This document shows positions 1-7,565 of a stretch of DNA of 20,325 nucleotides, in pieces. The first letter of the stretch is position 1. Each line of letters begins with the position of its first letter. This DNA comes from Desulfobulbaceae bacterium UBA2213 (lineage in GTDB: Bacteria > Desulfobacterota > Desulfobulbia > Desulfobulbales > Desulfocapsaceae). The stretch covers positions 5,004 through 25,328 of the forward strand of contig DCUN01000208.1 in assembly GCA_002327225.1 (NCBI GenBank). The letters are read 5' to 3'. Both the position numbers and the translations under genes were made by a program. The notes beneath the pieces were generated by a model, which worked only from the letters and a program-made list of their open reading frames with translations, made no database searches and was not told the origin of the DNA.

Positions 1-1
1 T

Positions 2-47
2 GCCTTACAGATTATTTTCTTGTTTATCCGAAAATAATCTGTAAGGC
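2..47. repeat. Perfect 18-bp inverted repeat (hairpin) with 10-nt loop
   Basis: Bases 2-19 and 30-47 are exact reverse complements around a 10-nt loop (20-29). The arms are AT-rich with a GCCTTAC base. No T-tract follows on either strand, so it is not a classical intrinsic terminator, although it lies downstream of the ACT-domain gene and could stop or protect that transcript. A short second dyad (CCCG at 54-57, CGGG at 63-66) lies next to it, and three similar motifs (GATAAAC, GATAAGC, GATAAAC on the minus strand) are spread over both. A recombinase site, a MITE end or a protein-binding site are alternatives. Confidence 0.75.
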
Positions 48-112
48 GCTTATCCCGTTTATCGGGGTTAGAGGAAAACGTCAACAGGGGGACAAGAGGA
101 AGGGGCCCGCGG
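48..112. other. Non-coding spacer downstream of the ACT-domain gene
   Basis: No convincing ORF is seen here. The stretch contains the small CCCG/CGGG dyad at 54-66 and purine-rich sequence up to the stop codon of the ACT-domain gene. What lies beyond the window edge is unknown. Confidence 0.4.
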
Positions 113-721
113 TTAAAACAGGGTGATTTCGCTGGTTGCCTTGAAGATATCTTCGTGCTGCAGCACGACGGTCAGACCGGCCTCTTCGGCACAAGCGGTA
201 AGGCTGCTCCGGATATCGTCAATCGCTCCCGCTATCCCTGGCTCGCTTGATATCAGGCCATCCTTGGCCGTTACAGATTCCACATGGCTGAGATCAAGCT
301 GCAGGATCATGGTGTACTGATCACCATTGAGGGTGGTGGCAAGGTCGAGGATATTGATCCCGTGTTGATAACAGAAGAGACTGATCCGGTGTACCAGACC
401 ACTTTTATTCTTCCCCTGGGCGGTCAGGATGTAGGTCTCCGGCGATTTTTTGGCCTTGGTAATCGCAATAGGGGTCTTCATCTCTTTGACCACCACCTCG
501 AGCCTGGTCTCAGACGGGATATGGGAAAAGGAGGCCACCACATCTTCAGGGGTCACCGAGTCGTCAAAGGTGGCGATGAGGATCATGGTAAAGTAGTCAC
601 AGAGCACCGACTGGTTCAGATCCGCCAGATCCCCCTGCAGTTGATAGATCGCCCCGGTGATATCGGCGACAATGCCGGGTCTGTCCTTGGACATGACCGA
701 CATGACCATCTGTTTTCCCAT
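113..721 (-). CDS. Tandem ACT-domain protein, GcvR-like
   Basis: A 202-aa protein with two ACT domains (about residues 4-75 and 90-170). The first opens with the typical SKDRPGIVADITGAI loop, the second with GKNKSGLVHRISLF. This is the architecture of GcvR and related 'glycine cleavage system repressor' proteins, cytoplasmic regulators that bind small ligands, usually amino acids; the ligand here is unknown. I chose the internal ATG at 721 over one 69 nt upstream because an AAGGAG Shine-Dalgarno lies about 10 nt before it, because the ACT homology begins right after it, and because the longer form would overlap the upstream gene. It lies 55 nt downstream of the LtaS-like gene and may be co-transcribed. 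A formyltransferase or ACT-only metabolic sensor function cannot be excluded. Confidence 0.85.
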   Translation of the reverse strand: MGKQMVMSVMSKDRPGIVADITGAIYQLQGDLADLNQSVLCDYFTMILIATFDDSVTPEDVVASFSHIPSETRLEVVVKEMKTPIAITKAKKSPETYILTAQGKNKSGLVHRISLFCYQHGINILDLATTLNGDQYTMILQLDLSHVESVTAKDGLISSEPGIAGAIDDIRSSLTACAEEAGLTVVLQHEDIFKATSEITLF

Positions 722-776
722 GTGCGTGGTACTCCTTCTTTTTTGTAGAAACCGTTCTGCAGTCTGCGGCATGTTT

Positions 777-2474
777 TCACATGGTGGCATGGGCCATGAT
801 CGTCATGTAGTTTTCCTGATTTTCAGTGGAGGCCCGGCCAGCGAGGGTCTTTTCTACGAAACTGCATTGATTGTTGCGGCAATAGACGCCATCGGTCAGG
901 TAGTTGGCAATAACCTTGGGGACGTCATAATGACGCATGGTGTTGTACTGCATGGTCTTGCCGTTTTCGATGATCACTATGCGATTGTAGTAGATGCTGT
1001 CTTCAATGTTTTTCATGTAGTTGTATTTCTTATAGGTCGCCGGGCCAAAAGAGAGAGGCGGGACATGATCGCTGACCAGAATGATCAAGCTGTGCGGATC
1101 AATCTTCAGCAGGCCCTGGACATACTGGGCGATGGCCTCGGTTCGGTAGTAATGCTGGTTGACTGCCCGTTCCAGCTGTTCATCCTTCTTGCCGGACAGG
1201 AGTTTGATGACCTTGGGACGGACGGTCTCATCCAGGTAGTGGGGGGTGTGGCCGTAGATAGAGAGAATATAATTGAAGATCGGCTGCCCCGGATGATCCG
1301 TAAGATATCTGCCGACATAGTCAAGGTTCTGCTGCAGGAGATTGCCGTCAAACATATACCATTCTTTTTTGGTGTCACCGGTACTCAGATAGGTGTCCGT
1401 GTCCGGGGCATTTTCCCTGGGGAAAAAGATGTTTTGAAAACCCGTGCCTTTGTAGGCGGGAACGGCATTAAAGAATTTGGGTTTGTGGGCGTTGGAGGCC
1501 ATGGTCTGATAGCCGGCATCATCCAGGATGGACGGCAGGCAATAGGTCTTGCCTCCGGTAAAGACATTAAATTCAACACTGGAAAGGGCACGCAGGGCCG
1601 GCACGCCACAGAGGAGTTCAAATTCGGCCTGTGCCGTCCCACCGCCAAAAACCGGTGAAATGGAATAGGTATCTGTGTTGGCAACCAGTTTTTTGAAGGC
1701 CGGGGCTGCCGGGGATTGAGAAAACTTCAGGCCGGAAAAGAGCTTGGGGTCAAGAAAGCTCTCAAGGACAACCAGGTGCACATTCCTATCCCTGGCTGAG
1801 GCCTTGATCTGACTGGAAAGAGTGGCCATCTGGTCAATAAATTTCTGCCTGTGGCGGAAAGCCAGGGTCTTTTCGATGGAATTGTTGCGCAGGGCCTCAA
1901 AGTAGGCAACCATGGTGAATCGACCGTTATTGGCAACGCTGTTGGCATCCGACCAACTGACAATTTTGTTTCCCACGATGTCGAATGCACTGAGAAATCG
2001 GCCGGGCGCAAATTCAACAACAAAGATCAAGGCCAGCGCCGGCAGGGCCACGATCAGGCTTCTGCGCCAACGTTGCCAGTCGAGTGAGAGCAGCAGGACG
2101 AGAAAGAAAATGATGCCCGCAAGTCCAACCAGGGTGGCGTAATGAAAAGGCATGATGTCCAGGAGTTCGGGGATCTCGGTGACCTCCACTACCCGGACAA
2201 AGCGGCTGTAGACCATGTAATAGATGTCGGCAACGGTATAGGCGAGAACCAGCGGCAGGGCTGCCAGCCAGGGTTGCCAGGGTGATTTTTTCAGCAGACA
2301 GTTACAGAGAAAATAGCCATAGAGGAGGAGCGGGGCCTCCAGGCGCAGGCTTGACCAGAGGGGTGACAAGCCTCCGTGAGTGTGCAGCACGGAAGAGTAG
2401 GCCAGGAGAAAGAGGAAAAAGGCCAGGTAACGATTGAAGAAAATGGTGATGAGGGACAAAGTAAGCTTGCTCAC
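777..2474 (-). CDS. LtaS/MdoB-like membrane sulfatase-fold transferase
   Basis: A 565-aa integral membrane protein of the alkaline phosphatase/sulfatase superfamily, LTA synthase-like group. About five N-terminal membrane segments (roughly residues 10-30, 45-62, 70-90, 113-131, 140-157) precede a large periplasmic catalytic domain. Visible active-site elements are E238 in VVLESF (metal ligand), T280 in FGGGTAQAEFE (the expected threonine nucleophile), H409 in YGHTPH, and D469-H470 in LVSDH (metal ligands). Relatives transfer phosphoglycerol or phosphoethanolamine from phospholipid headgroups to glycans or lipids at the outer face of the inner membrane; the acceptor here cannot be told from sequence. 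The start is GTG at 2474; no in-frame ATG or GTG lies between it and an upstream stop, and the ribosome-binding site is weak. It sits among other envelope-modification genes, including a polysaccharide deacetylase upstream. Confidence 0.88.
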   Translation of the reverse strand: MSKLTLSLITIFFNRYLAFFLFLLAYSSVLHTHGGLSPLWSSLRLEAPLLLYGYFLCNCLLKKSPWQPWLAALPLVLAYTVADIYYMVYSRFVRVVEVTEIPELLDIMPFHYATLVGLAGIIFFLVLLLSLDWQRWRRSLIVALPALALIFVVEFAPGRFLSAFDIVGNKIVSWSDANSVANNGRFTMVAYFEALRNNSIEKTLAFRHRQKFIDQMATLSSQIKASARDRNVHLVVLESFLDPKLFSGLKFSQSPAAPAFKKLVANTDTYSISPVFGGGTAQAEFELLCGVPALRALSSVEFNVFTGGKTYCLPSILDDAGYQTMASNAHKPKFFNAVPAYKGTGFQNIFFPRENAPDTDTYLSTGDTKKEWYMFDGNLLQQNLDYVGRYLTDHPGQPIFNYILSIYGHTPHYLDETVRPKVIKLLSGKKDEQLERAVNQHYYRTEAIAQYVQGLLKIDPHSLIILVSDHVPPLSFGPATYKKYNYMKNIEDSIYYNRIVIIENGKTMQYNTMRHYDVPKVIANYLTDGVYCRNNQCSFVEKTLAGRASTENQENYMTIMAHATM

Positions 2475-2530
2475 AATAAATTTGGATCGGTTCAGTTATC
2501 GGGGGGTGTCCTTTTTCAGGGATCCTGCAA

Positions 2531-3160
2531 TCAACTGTTCATTTTGCCATCGAGAAGAATTTCCAGGGCTGCATTGGCCTGCATCTGGGCGACGATGCCG
2601 AGGCGCGGGGCAGTCAGGCCATTCTCTCTGCTGTTTGGAGTTTGCTGGTCGCCGCAGATAACCATCCTGCCGCGGACGGTGGTTACCAGGCTGGTATTCA
2701 TGCCGTAGCCGGAGATCCCTGAGCCCATGATGAGAAAGCGATCCGGAAATCGGCTCAGCCAGCACCGGGCGGTCAGGGCCTTCATCTCGGGTTCATCAAA
2801 GGCCTCAATCAGGAGATGGGCCTCACTGAAAAGATGGCTCAGATTATCAGCAGTGATCCGGGTGCAATGCAGTGTCGCCTGCACATACGGATTGATGCGC
2901 AACAGGTTCTGCTGCAGGGCTGCAGTCTTTTCCATCCCCACCTGCTCCAGAAAATAATATTGCCTGTTGAGATTGCTGATCTCCACCCGGTCATCATCAG
3001 CAATGATGAATCGCTGGACCCCGGCACGCAGCAGGCTGACCGCGATGTTGGATCCCAGTCCCCCGGCGCCGGCGATTCCCACCACCTTGTCTTGCAACTT
3101 GTGCACGGATCCGGGTGGGTTCCTGGCGTACAACTCTCTCAGATAGGGTTCTTGTTCCAT
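2531..3160 (-). CDS. thiF: Short ThiF-family adenylyltransferase (ThiF family 2)
   Basis: A 209-aa E1-like/ThiF-MoeB fold enzyme of the short form found in many anaerobes. It would adenylate the C-terminus of a sulfur carrier protein such as ThiS for thiazole synthesis. Residues 31-38 form the GAGGLGSN nucleotide-binding loop; DDDRVEISNLNRQ (55-67) holds the ATP/Mg-binding Asp and Arg residues; GLTAPRLGIVAQMQA (181-195) is typical of this subfamily. The paired CxxC zinc knuckles of MoeB and long ThiF proteins are absent, as is usual in the short type. No thiS, thiG or thiH is present in the window, so the partner must be encoded elsewhere. An extended -10 promoter lies 8 nt before the ATG. 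The short family is assigned with fair confidence; the thiamine role is inferred. Confidence 0.85.
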   Translation of the reverse strand: MEQEPYLRELYARNPPGSVHKLQDKVVGIAGAGGLGSNIAVSLLRAGVQRFIIADDDRVEISNLNRQYYFLEQVGMEKTAALQQNLLRINPYVQATLHCTRITADNLSHLFSEAHLLIEAFDEPEMKALTARCWLSRFPDRFLIMGSGISGYGMNTSLVTTVRGRMVICGDQQTPNSRENGLTAPRLGIVAQMQANAALEILLDGKMNS

Positions 3161-3168
3161 GGTGGACG

Positions 3169-3177
3169 ATTATACCA
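3169..3177 (-). promoter_or_regulatory. Extended -10 promoter element for the thiF-like gene
   Basis: On the minus strand the sequence reads TGGTATAAT: a consensus -10 hexamer with the TGn extension. The candidate -35 (TTACGA, 17 nt upstream) is poor, as is common for extended -10 promoters. Only 8 nt separate the hexamer from the ATG at 3160, so transcripts would start almost at the start codon. No Shine-Dalgarno is visible, which fits a leaderless message. Confidence 0.5.
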
Positions 3178-3254
3178 TTTCAACAGTATTTTCGTAAGGG
3201 CTATCTTTTCTGGAGGGATAGAGAAGATTGAAGGTAGAAGAGCGCCTGCTTTTG

Positions 3255-4073
3255 TTACTCTGTATGAATCATGACCGGCCGGCCGATAAGCCTCTCCAGG
3301 GGCTGGACGTCGTAGCCGCCTTTGTGGAGAGAGGAGAAAAGGGTGTTCAATTCATTCTTCCAATAGCTCGCCATTGCCTCCTTTTCCGGGGCAATGTCAT
3401 GCAGGAGCAGGATGTCTCCCCCCTTGATCTTATAGAGGATACGGCGAGCCAGATTTTTGATTTTCCTGTTCCCCTGATCAAAGACCCGGCAGCTGAAGGT
3501 GACTGTCAGCAGATTCTCATCGTCAAGCACCTGCTTCAGGCGCGGGTTGCTTATGCCGACCGGGGGGCGGAAGACAAGGGCTTGAATTCCTGATTGTTTC
3601 AATACCTCCTGGGTCTGATGAATATCCTGTTGTAATCTCCTGCGGCTTCTCAGCATCAGCACAGCATCATGTTGCCAGGAATGATTGCCGATGCTGTGCC
3701 CCTGTCTGAGAATGTCGGCAATGAGATCTGGATGTCGGGATGCTTTCTCACCGATGACAAAGAAGGTGGCCTTGAGCTGATAGCGGGCCAGCAGTTCGAG
3801 CACTATCGGCGTGGAAGAAGGAGAGGGGCCGTCATCAAAGGTGAGGGCTACTCCTTTACTGCCGGTGACGCTGCGGCTGATAATGGGCAGAAAAAAGCCG
3901 AATTGTGGCAAAAACGGTGCCGTAAGACAGAGCAGCAGAAAGAGGCACAAGGGAAGAATGGTCAGCCAGGGAGCGAAAAAAAGGAGCAGGGCTGCCAGCA
4001 GCAAGGCCACACTACCAATCTTTTCCGCCGGAGAAAGACGACCTTTCCGCTCTTTCTTTGTTTTTAGGTTCAT
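3255..4073 (-). CDS. Membrane-anchored polysaccharide deacetylase (NodB/CE4 family)
   Basis: A 272-aa protein. A basic N-terminus is followed by two hydrophobic segments (about residues 18-35 and 38-56), which form a hairpin anchor placing the catalytic domain in the periplasm. The NodB homology domain (about 72-265) shows TFDDGP (catalytic D80, metal-binding D81), the metal ligands H131 and H135 in NHSWQHD, the RPPVG motif at 169-173, and LLHD with H225 as the expected acid residue. All catalytic residues seem intact. CE4 enzymes remove N- or O-acetyl groups from sugars such as GlcNAc in glycans, peptidoglycan or glycolipids. It lies downstream of the lipid biosynthesis operon but is separated from it by a terminator and a REP pair. 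A weak GAAGAG ribosome-binding site precedes the ATG. The substrate is unknown. Confidence 0.9.
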   Translation of the reverse strand: MNLKTKKERKGRLSPAEKIGSVALLLAALLLFFAPWLTILPLCLFLLLCLTAPFLPQFGFFLPIISRSVTGSKGVALTFDDGPSPSSTPIVLELLARYQLKATFFVIGEKASRHPDLIADILRQGHSIGNHSWQHDAVLMLRSRRRLQQDIHQTQEVLKQSGIQALVFRPPVGISNPRLKQVLDDENLLTVTFSCRVFDQGNRKIKNLARRILYKIKGGDILLLHDIAPEKEAMASYWKNELNTLFSSLHKGGYDVQPLERLIGRPVMIHTE

Positions 4074-4144
4074 TTTTTGTAACTCTTCACCAGCATGTGC
4101 AGGTCTGTTGTAAGCATAGGAGCTATGGGCTTTATTGTCAGCCT

Positions 4145-4210
4145 TGTTTCGCGAGCAAGCTCGCTCCTACCTGCATGAGTACAGGTAGGAGCGAGCTTGC
4201 TCGCGAAACA
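4145..4210. repeat. REP-type inverted pair, 29-bp perfect arms
   Basis: Bases 4145-4173 and 4182-4210 are exact reverse complements around an 8-nt loop. Each arm contains GCGAGCAAGCTCGC, itself a smaller dyad, followed by TCCTAC. This core is strikingly like the REP sequences abundant in Pseudomonas genomes. It lies in the 209-nt gap between the MMPL and deacetylase genes, the usual place for REP/BIME elements. It may stabilise mRNA 3' ends, bind gyrase or IHF, or be a substrate of a RAYT (REP-associated tyrosine) transposase encoded elsewhere. Confidence 0.85.
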
Positions 4211-4248
4211 GGACTTGCCGTTAACCACCAATGCTCTGGTTTTTGTCC

Positions 4249-4280
4249 AAAAATCAACCTGATAGCACAATCAGGTTGAT
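4249..4280 (-). terminator. Rho-independent terminator after the MMPL-methyltransferase gene
   Basis: On the minus strand, 2 nt after the stop codon, an 11-bp perfect stem (ATCAACCTGAT / ATCAGGTTGAT, plus-strand arms 4253-4263 and 4270-4280) with a 6-nt loop runs into a short T-run. The GC content of the stem is modest. Its position marks the likely end of the lipid biosynthesis and export operon. Confidence 0.7.
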
Positions 4281-4282
4281 CA

Positions 4283-7200
4283 TCACCATTTTTTTTCAGC
4301 TCGCCCGATCATCCAGACCAGTTCCCTGTTTGTTGCAGAAACCCTGTTCGTTTCAACAACAAAGCCAGCCTCGCGTATGAGAGCAGCCATCCTGTCAGCA
4401 GTTCGGTACCAGGCCTTGCCGTCTGAAAACCTGATCCTGTAATCTTCAAGCAGCCAGGATTTTGATGGAGAAACATTCGGCGGAATGACATAACGCAGCA
4501 CCAGTATGCCGTCCGGCGCAAGGGCCTGGAAGCAGTTGCTCAGAAGCGTTATCAGGGTGGCGTCATCGAGATAGTGAAGCATGTCCAGCAGCAGTACAAG
4601 ATCGGCCGGTGTGGAGAGTGAGGGGAGAGCCGGTGCCATATCGTGCAGAAGTGTTCCTCGCGCTCCCATGGCCAGGGCTGCCACCCGTACCCGTTCCGGA
4701 TCCGGATCAAGGGCAATGATTTGTGCCTGCGGAAAGTACTCCAGGCACCAGCAGCCGGGAACTCCGTAGCCGCAGCCGATATCAAGGATGGTCCTCACCC
4801 TGTTCTTGTGGCCTGCCAGAAGTTCTGCCAGCTCTCCAAACATGGGGTCAAATCTCAGTTTCAAACGGGCAAAGAGGCGTGGATATGCTTCCATGAGGCG
4901 GTAGCGCTCCATGACGAGCTGGTCGATGGATTGTCCGGCGGCGGGGCTTTTTTCTTGGGAGAAAAACAGCTGCAGCAGGGGAGGCAGAAGGAGAAAGGCG
5001 CCGAGCAGCGAATAGCCGATGCCCAGCAGGGAGGTGATCCCAATGCTGCGCAACAGGGAATGATCGGCAAAACAGAGGACACCAAAGCCGATGAGGGTGG
5101 ACATCCCGGCCATAAAGACAGCCATGCGTACCAGCTTGAACGATGGGTGGCCAGGGTCACGATATCGTTGGTGGGCCCTGACAAAGAAAATAGAATAGTC
5201 GATGCCCATACCGAGGATGACAATCGAGAGCATCAGGCTGGGGATGTCCAGCGGATGGCCGATCAGTTTCATGGTTCCCAGGGTGCAGATATAGGAAAAG
5301 AGCGGGGGGAGCAGGGTCAGAAGTGTCAACTGCCAGCTCAGGAAAAAGACGAAGAGCAGGACGGCCACACTTACGGCAATGATCGCCAGCATGGTGGCAA
5401 AGGTGCCAAAGAGAATCGTGGCCAGCTGGTCTGAAAAATACGGGCTGTCAAAAATCCTGGCATCCCGGCCATAACGATCCATGAAGTCCTGGCTGCTATA
5501 CTTTTCCCCCGGAACAAGCGTGATAAACTGGACCAGGCGGCCGTTTTTTTCTGCTATGCCCATCAGCTTGTAAGAGTGGGGAGGAAGGACGGCAGGAGCG
5601 GGTTGAAAGGACGGCTGCAGCAAGGCCAGAAAGTGATCAAAGGCCTGCGGTGCAAAGCCGAGGGCGGCAGCGCCTGCCGCCAGTTCTTTTTGCAGTCCTG
5701 TCACCCTGTTGCGGTCCCAGAACTGCTGCCAGGCGGCCAGGTTTTCCTTCGCCCTCAGTTCACCGGGAAAGATCATGGAGGGAACAAAGGCGGAGTGGAG
5801 AATGCCCGCCCTGCTGTCGGCCTCGATTTTCTGCAGGAGAAGATCATTTTTCTGTTGGATCTCAGCTATGGAATCCCCGCTGTTCATCAGGAAGATCTTC
5901 TTACCGATATCCCCCCAGATTGTTGAAAAGAGTCTGTCGGCAGCAAGGGTTGCAGGCGTCACAGTATTCATGCTCTCCAGGCTGACATTGAAGGTGGGGC
6001 GGGCAAAAAAGAGCAGGGACAGTGCCAGGAGCGCGGCGGCTACGGCGCCGATACGTCCAGTGCTGTAGAGCCTGTCCACCAGCCATTGCAAGGGGAGGGC
6101 ACGTGCTCTTGACGGAGGCAGGGAAGGGGTGAGACGGGGAAAGATGGTGTGGATAAAAAGAAAGGAAAAAAGGACCCCCAGGGCCGTGAACTGGCCCAGC
6201 TGCACAAAAATAGGGAAGCCGCTCAGGCAGAGGATGAGAAAAGCGCCTATGGTGGTGAGGACCGTCAGGATGCCGACCGAATAGACCTCGCGGGAGGCCT
6301 CTGTGCCCTCTGTCTTTTGTGGACGATCAAGAAAGAGCAGGTAGGCGATGCCGTGGTCGACGGTAATCGAGATAATGGCCCCGCCAAACCCTAAGACCAT
6401 GATGGAGATGGAGGGGTGAAACAGGGAAAAGACCAGCAGGGCAGCCGCAGTGCCGGCAAAGGCAGGCAGCAGGGAAAAGAGACCGAGCAGGGGCCTGGGA
6501 AAGGCAAAAAAAAGCAGCAGGCCAATGCCGGCTGTTGAGAGCAGGAGGGCCAGGCGAACGTCATGACGGATAATACGTTCATTGTCCAGTGCTGCCCGGT
6601 AGGCACCCACCGGGGTCACAGTGATGTTCACTCCCTGGGGACTGTATTTGCGGCTGAGATCGTCTGCAATCGTTGCCAGTAAGGTCGAAATCTGTTGAGC
6701 CGAGGCCGTGTCTGTTCCGGCAGTGATCGGCCGTGCGGTCACCAGGAGGTGGCGCATGTCTGCTGAGAGCAGTTGGCCTTTATACATCTTCAACTCTGGA
6801 GCAGGGGCAAGCATTGCCATCTTGGCCATGACCGGTTCCATCAGGCCAAGGGGATCTGCGCCAATCAATTCACTCTGGCCAATGCCTTCCAAGCTGCTGA
6901 GTTTCTGCAGGACGTCATTGAGGCGCTGTTCTATGCGCTCTTGTGTCAATCTGGGGGCGATCTCCTCCTCCAACTCTGTCTGCGAGAAGAAAAGGGGCAG
7001 ATTGTTGGCAATATGCAGGGCCAGTTCGGGAATCTGTTGGCCGACATCACGTATTCCCACCTCAGCAAACAGACCGCTTGCCAGGAGCTTCTCCTCAAAA
7101 AAAACAGCAATCTCCACCAGAATGTCCGGGGCCTCCCGGTCCACCGTGATGTCGATCGCAATCTGGTCGTGTATGGGATGATTGGTGAAGATCTCCAGCG

Positions 7201-7357
7201 CGTCGCGTATCACCGTGTTATCAGCCGGTAGAGAGCGAACCACATCCGTGTCAATGTCCAGGCGGAGCAGTCCCACGGCAGCCGTGGAGCAGATCACAAT
7301 GGCTACGAGCAGCAGCAGCCGATAGTTAAACATCTTTTTGTTGTGTGTGGTGGTCAT
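4283..7357 (-). CDS. MMPL/RND exporter fused to a C-terminal SAM methyltransferase
   Basis: A 1024-aa fusion. The first about 800 residues are an MMPL/RND-type exporter: TM1 (about 12-32), a periplasmic loop, a membrane block (about 268-408), TM7 (about 435-452), a second large loop, and a second membrane block (about 645-798). The proton-relay Asp residues are visible as D334 in TVDHGIAY and D720 in GMGIDYSIF. A linker (800-850) leads to a class I SAM-dependent methyltransferase (about 855-1020) with motif I LDIGCGYG at 858-865, an acidic residue at the end of strand 2 (ALDPDPERV) and LLLDMLHYLDD as motif II/post-motif. MMPL exporters occur in aryl-polyene and dialkylresorcinol clusters, usually with separate methyltransferases. 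The fusion suggests that a lipid or aryl substrate is methylated on the cytoplasmic side and handed to the pump. GGA directly abuts the ATG, so the ribosome-binding site spacing is unusual. A terminator follows the stop codon. Confidence 0.9.
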   Translation of the reverse strand: MTTTHNKKMFNYRLLLLVAIVICSTAAVGLLRLDIDTDVVRSLPADNTVIRDALEIFTNHPIHDQIAIDITVDREAPDILVEIAVFFEEKLLASGLFAEVGIRDVGQQIPELALHIANNLPLFFSQTELEEEIAPRLTQERIEQRLNDVLQKLSSLEGIGQSELIGADPLGLMEPVMAKMAMLAPAPELKMYKGQLLSADMRHLLVTARPITAGTDTASAQQISTLLATIADDLSRKYSPQGVNITVTPVGAYRAALDNERIIRHDVRLALLLSTAGIGLLLFFAFPRPLLGLFSLLPAFAGTAAALLVFSLFHPSISIMVLGFGGAIISITVDHGIAYLLFLDRPQKTEGTEASREVYSVGILTVLTTIGAFLILCLSGFPIFVQLGQFTALGVLFSFLFIHTIFPRLTPSLPPSRARALPLQWLVDRLYSTGRIGAVAAALLALSLLFFARPTFNVSLESMNTVTPATLAADRLFSTIWGDIGKKIFLMNSGDSIAEIQQKNDLLLQKIEADSRAGILHSAFVPSMIFPGELRAKENLAAWQQFWDRNRVTGLQKELAAGAAALGFAPQAFDHFLALLQPSFQPAPAVLPPHSYKLMGIAEKNGRLVQFITLVPGEKYSSQDFMDRYGRDARIFDSPYFSDQLATILFGTFATMLAIIAVSVAVLLFVFFLSWQLTLLTLLPPLFSYICTLGTMKLIGHPLDIPSLMLSIVILGMGIDYSIFFVRAHQRYRDPGHPSFKLVRMAVFMAGMSTLIGFGVLCFADHSLLRSIGITSLLGIGYSLLGAFLLLPPLLQLFFSQEKSPAAGQSIDQLVMERYRLMEAYPRLFARLKLRFDPMFGELAELLAGHKNRVRTILDIGCGYGVPGCWCLEYFPQAQIIALDPDPERVRVAALAMGARGTLLHDMAPALPSLSTPADLVLLLDMLHYLDDATLITLLSNCFQALAPDGILVLRYVIPPNVSPSKSWLLEDYRIRFSDGKAWYRTADRMAALIREAGFVVETNRVSATNRELVWMIGRAEKKW

Positions 7358-7367
7358 TCCTAACCAT

Positions 7368-7565
7368 TCAGTATGAATAAGAGCAGAGAGCTGTTTGGTA
7401 AATTTTTTTTGCGCTCGAGATCAATCTTGATACGTGAAAAAAGTGAACAGGTATGATCTGCACGTCGTCAGCCACCACTACCGGCCTGATATTTTCCTTC
7501 TCACATTCTTTAATGATCACGGTCTTCCACCGCTGTTTCAATGCCGCAGCCAGGGGACCTTTCAT
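7368..7565 (-). CDS. Possible small protein, translationally coupled to the ABC permease
   Basis: A 65-aa ORF whose ATG overlaps the stop of the ABC-2 permease gene in an ATGA junction, ending 10 nt before the MMPL start. It fills what would otherwise be a 204-nt gap inside a compact operon, and AAGGG/GAGGA stretches lie just upstream of the start. The product has a basic N-terminal stretch (KGPLAAALKQRWK), then a beta-like hydrophobic run (PVVVADDVQIIPVHFF); no membrane segment or known motif is recognised. Coupling and position argue that it is real; the lack of recognisable homology argues against. The function is unknown. Confidence 0.4.
   Translation of the reverse strand: MKGPLAAALKQRWKTVIIKECEKENIRPVVVADDVQIIPVHFFHVSRLISSAKKIYQTALCSYSY

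Noticed and set aside
657..1658. 333-aa plus-strand open frame
   Set aside because: It is the shadow of the LtaS-like gene, whose catalytic motifs on the minus strand are unambiguous.
4090..4280. Short ORFs on both strands through the REP region
   Set aside because: They are read through the inverted repeat itself and translate the same REP motif on both strands; they are not genes.
4643..5434. 263-aa plus-strand open frame
   Set aside because: It is antisense to the MMPL-methyltransferase fusion, is highly polar and repetitive, and has no recognisable domain.
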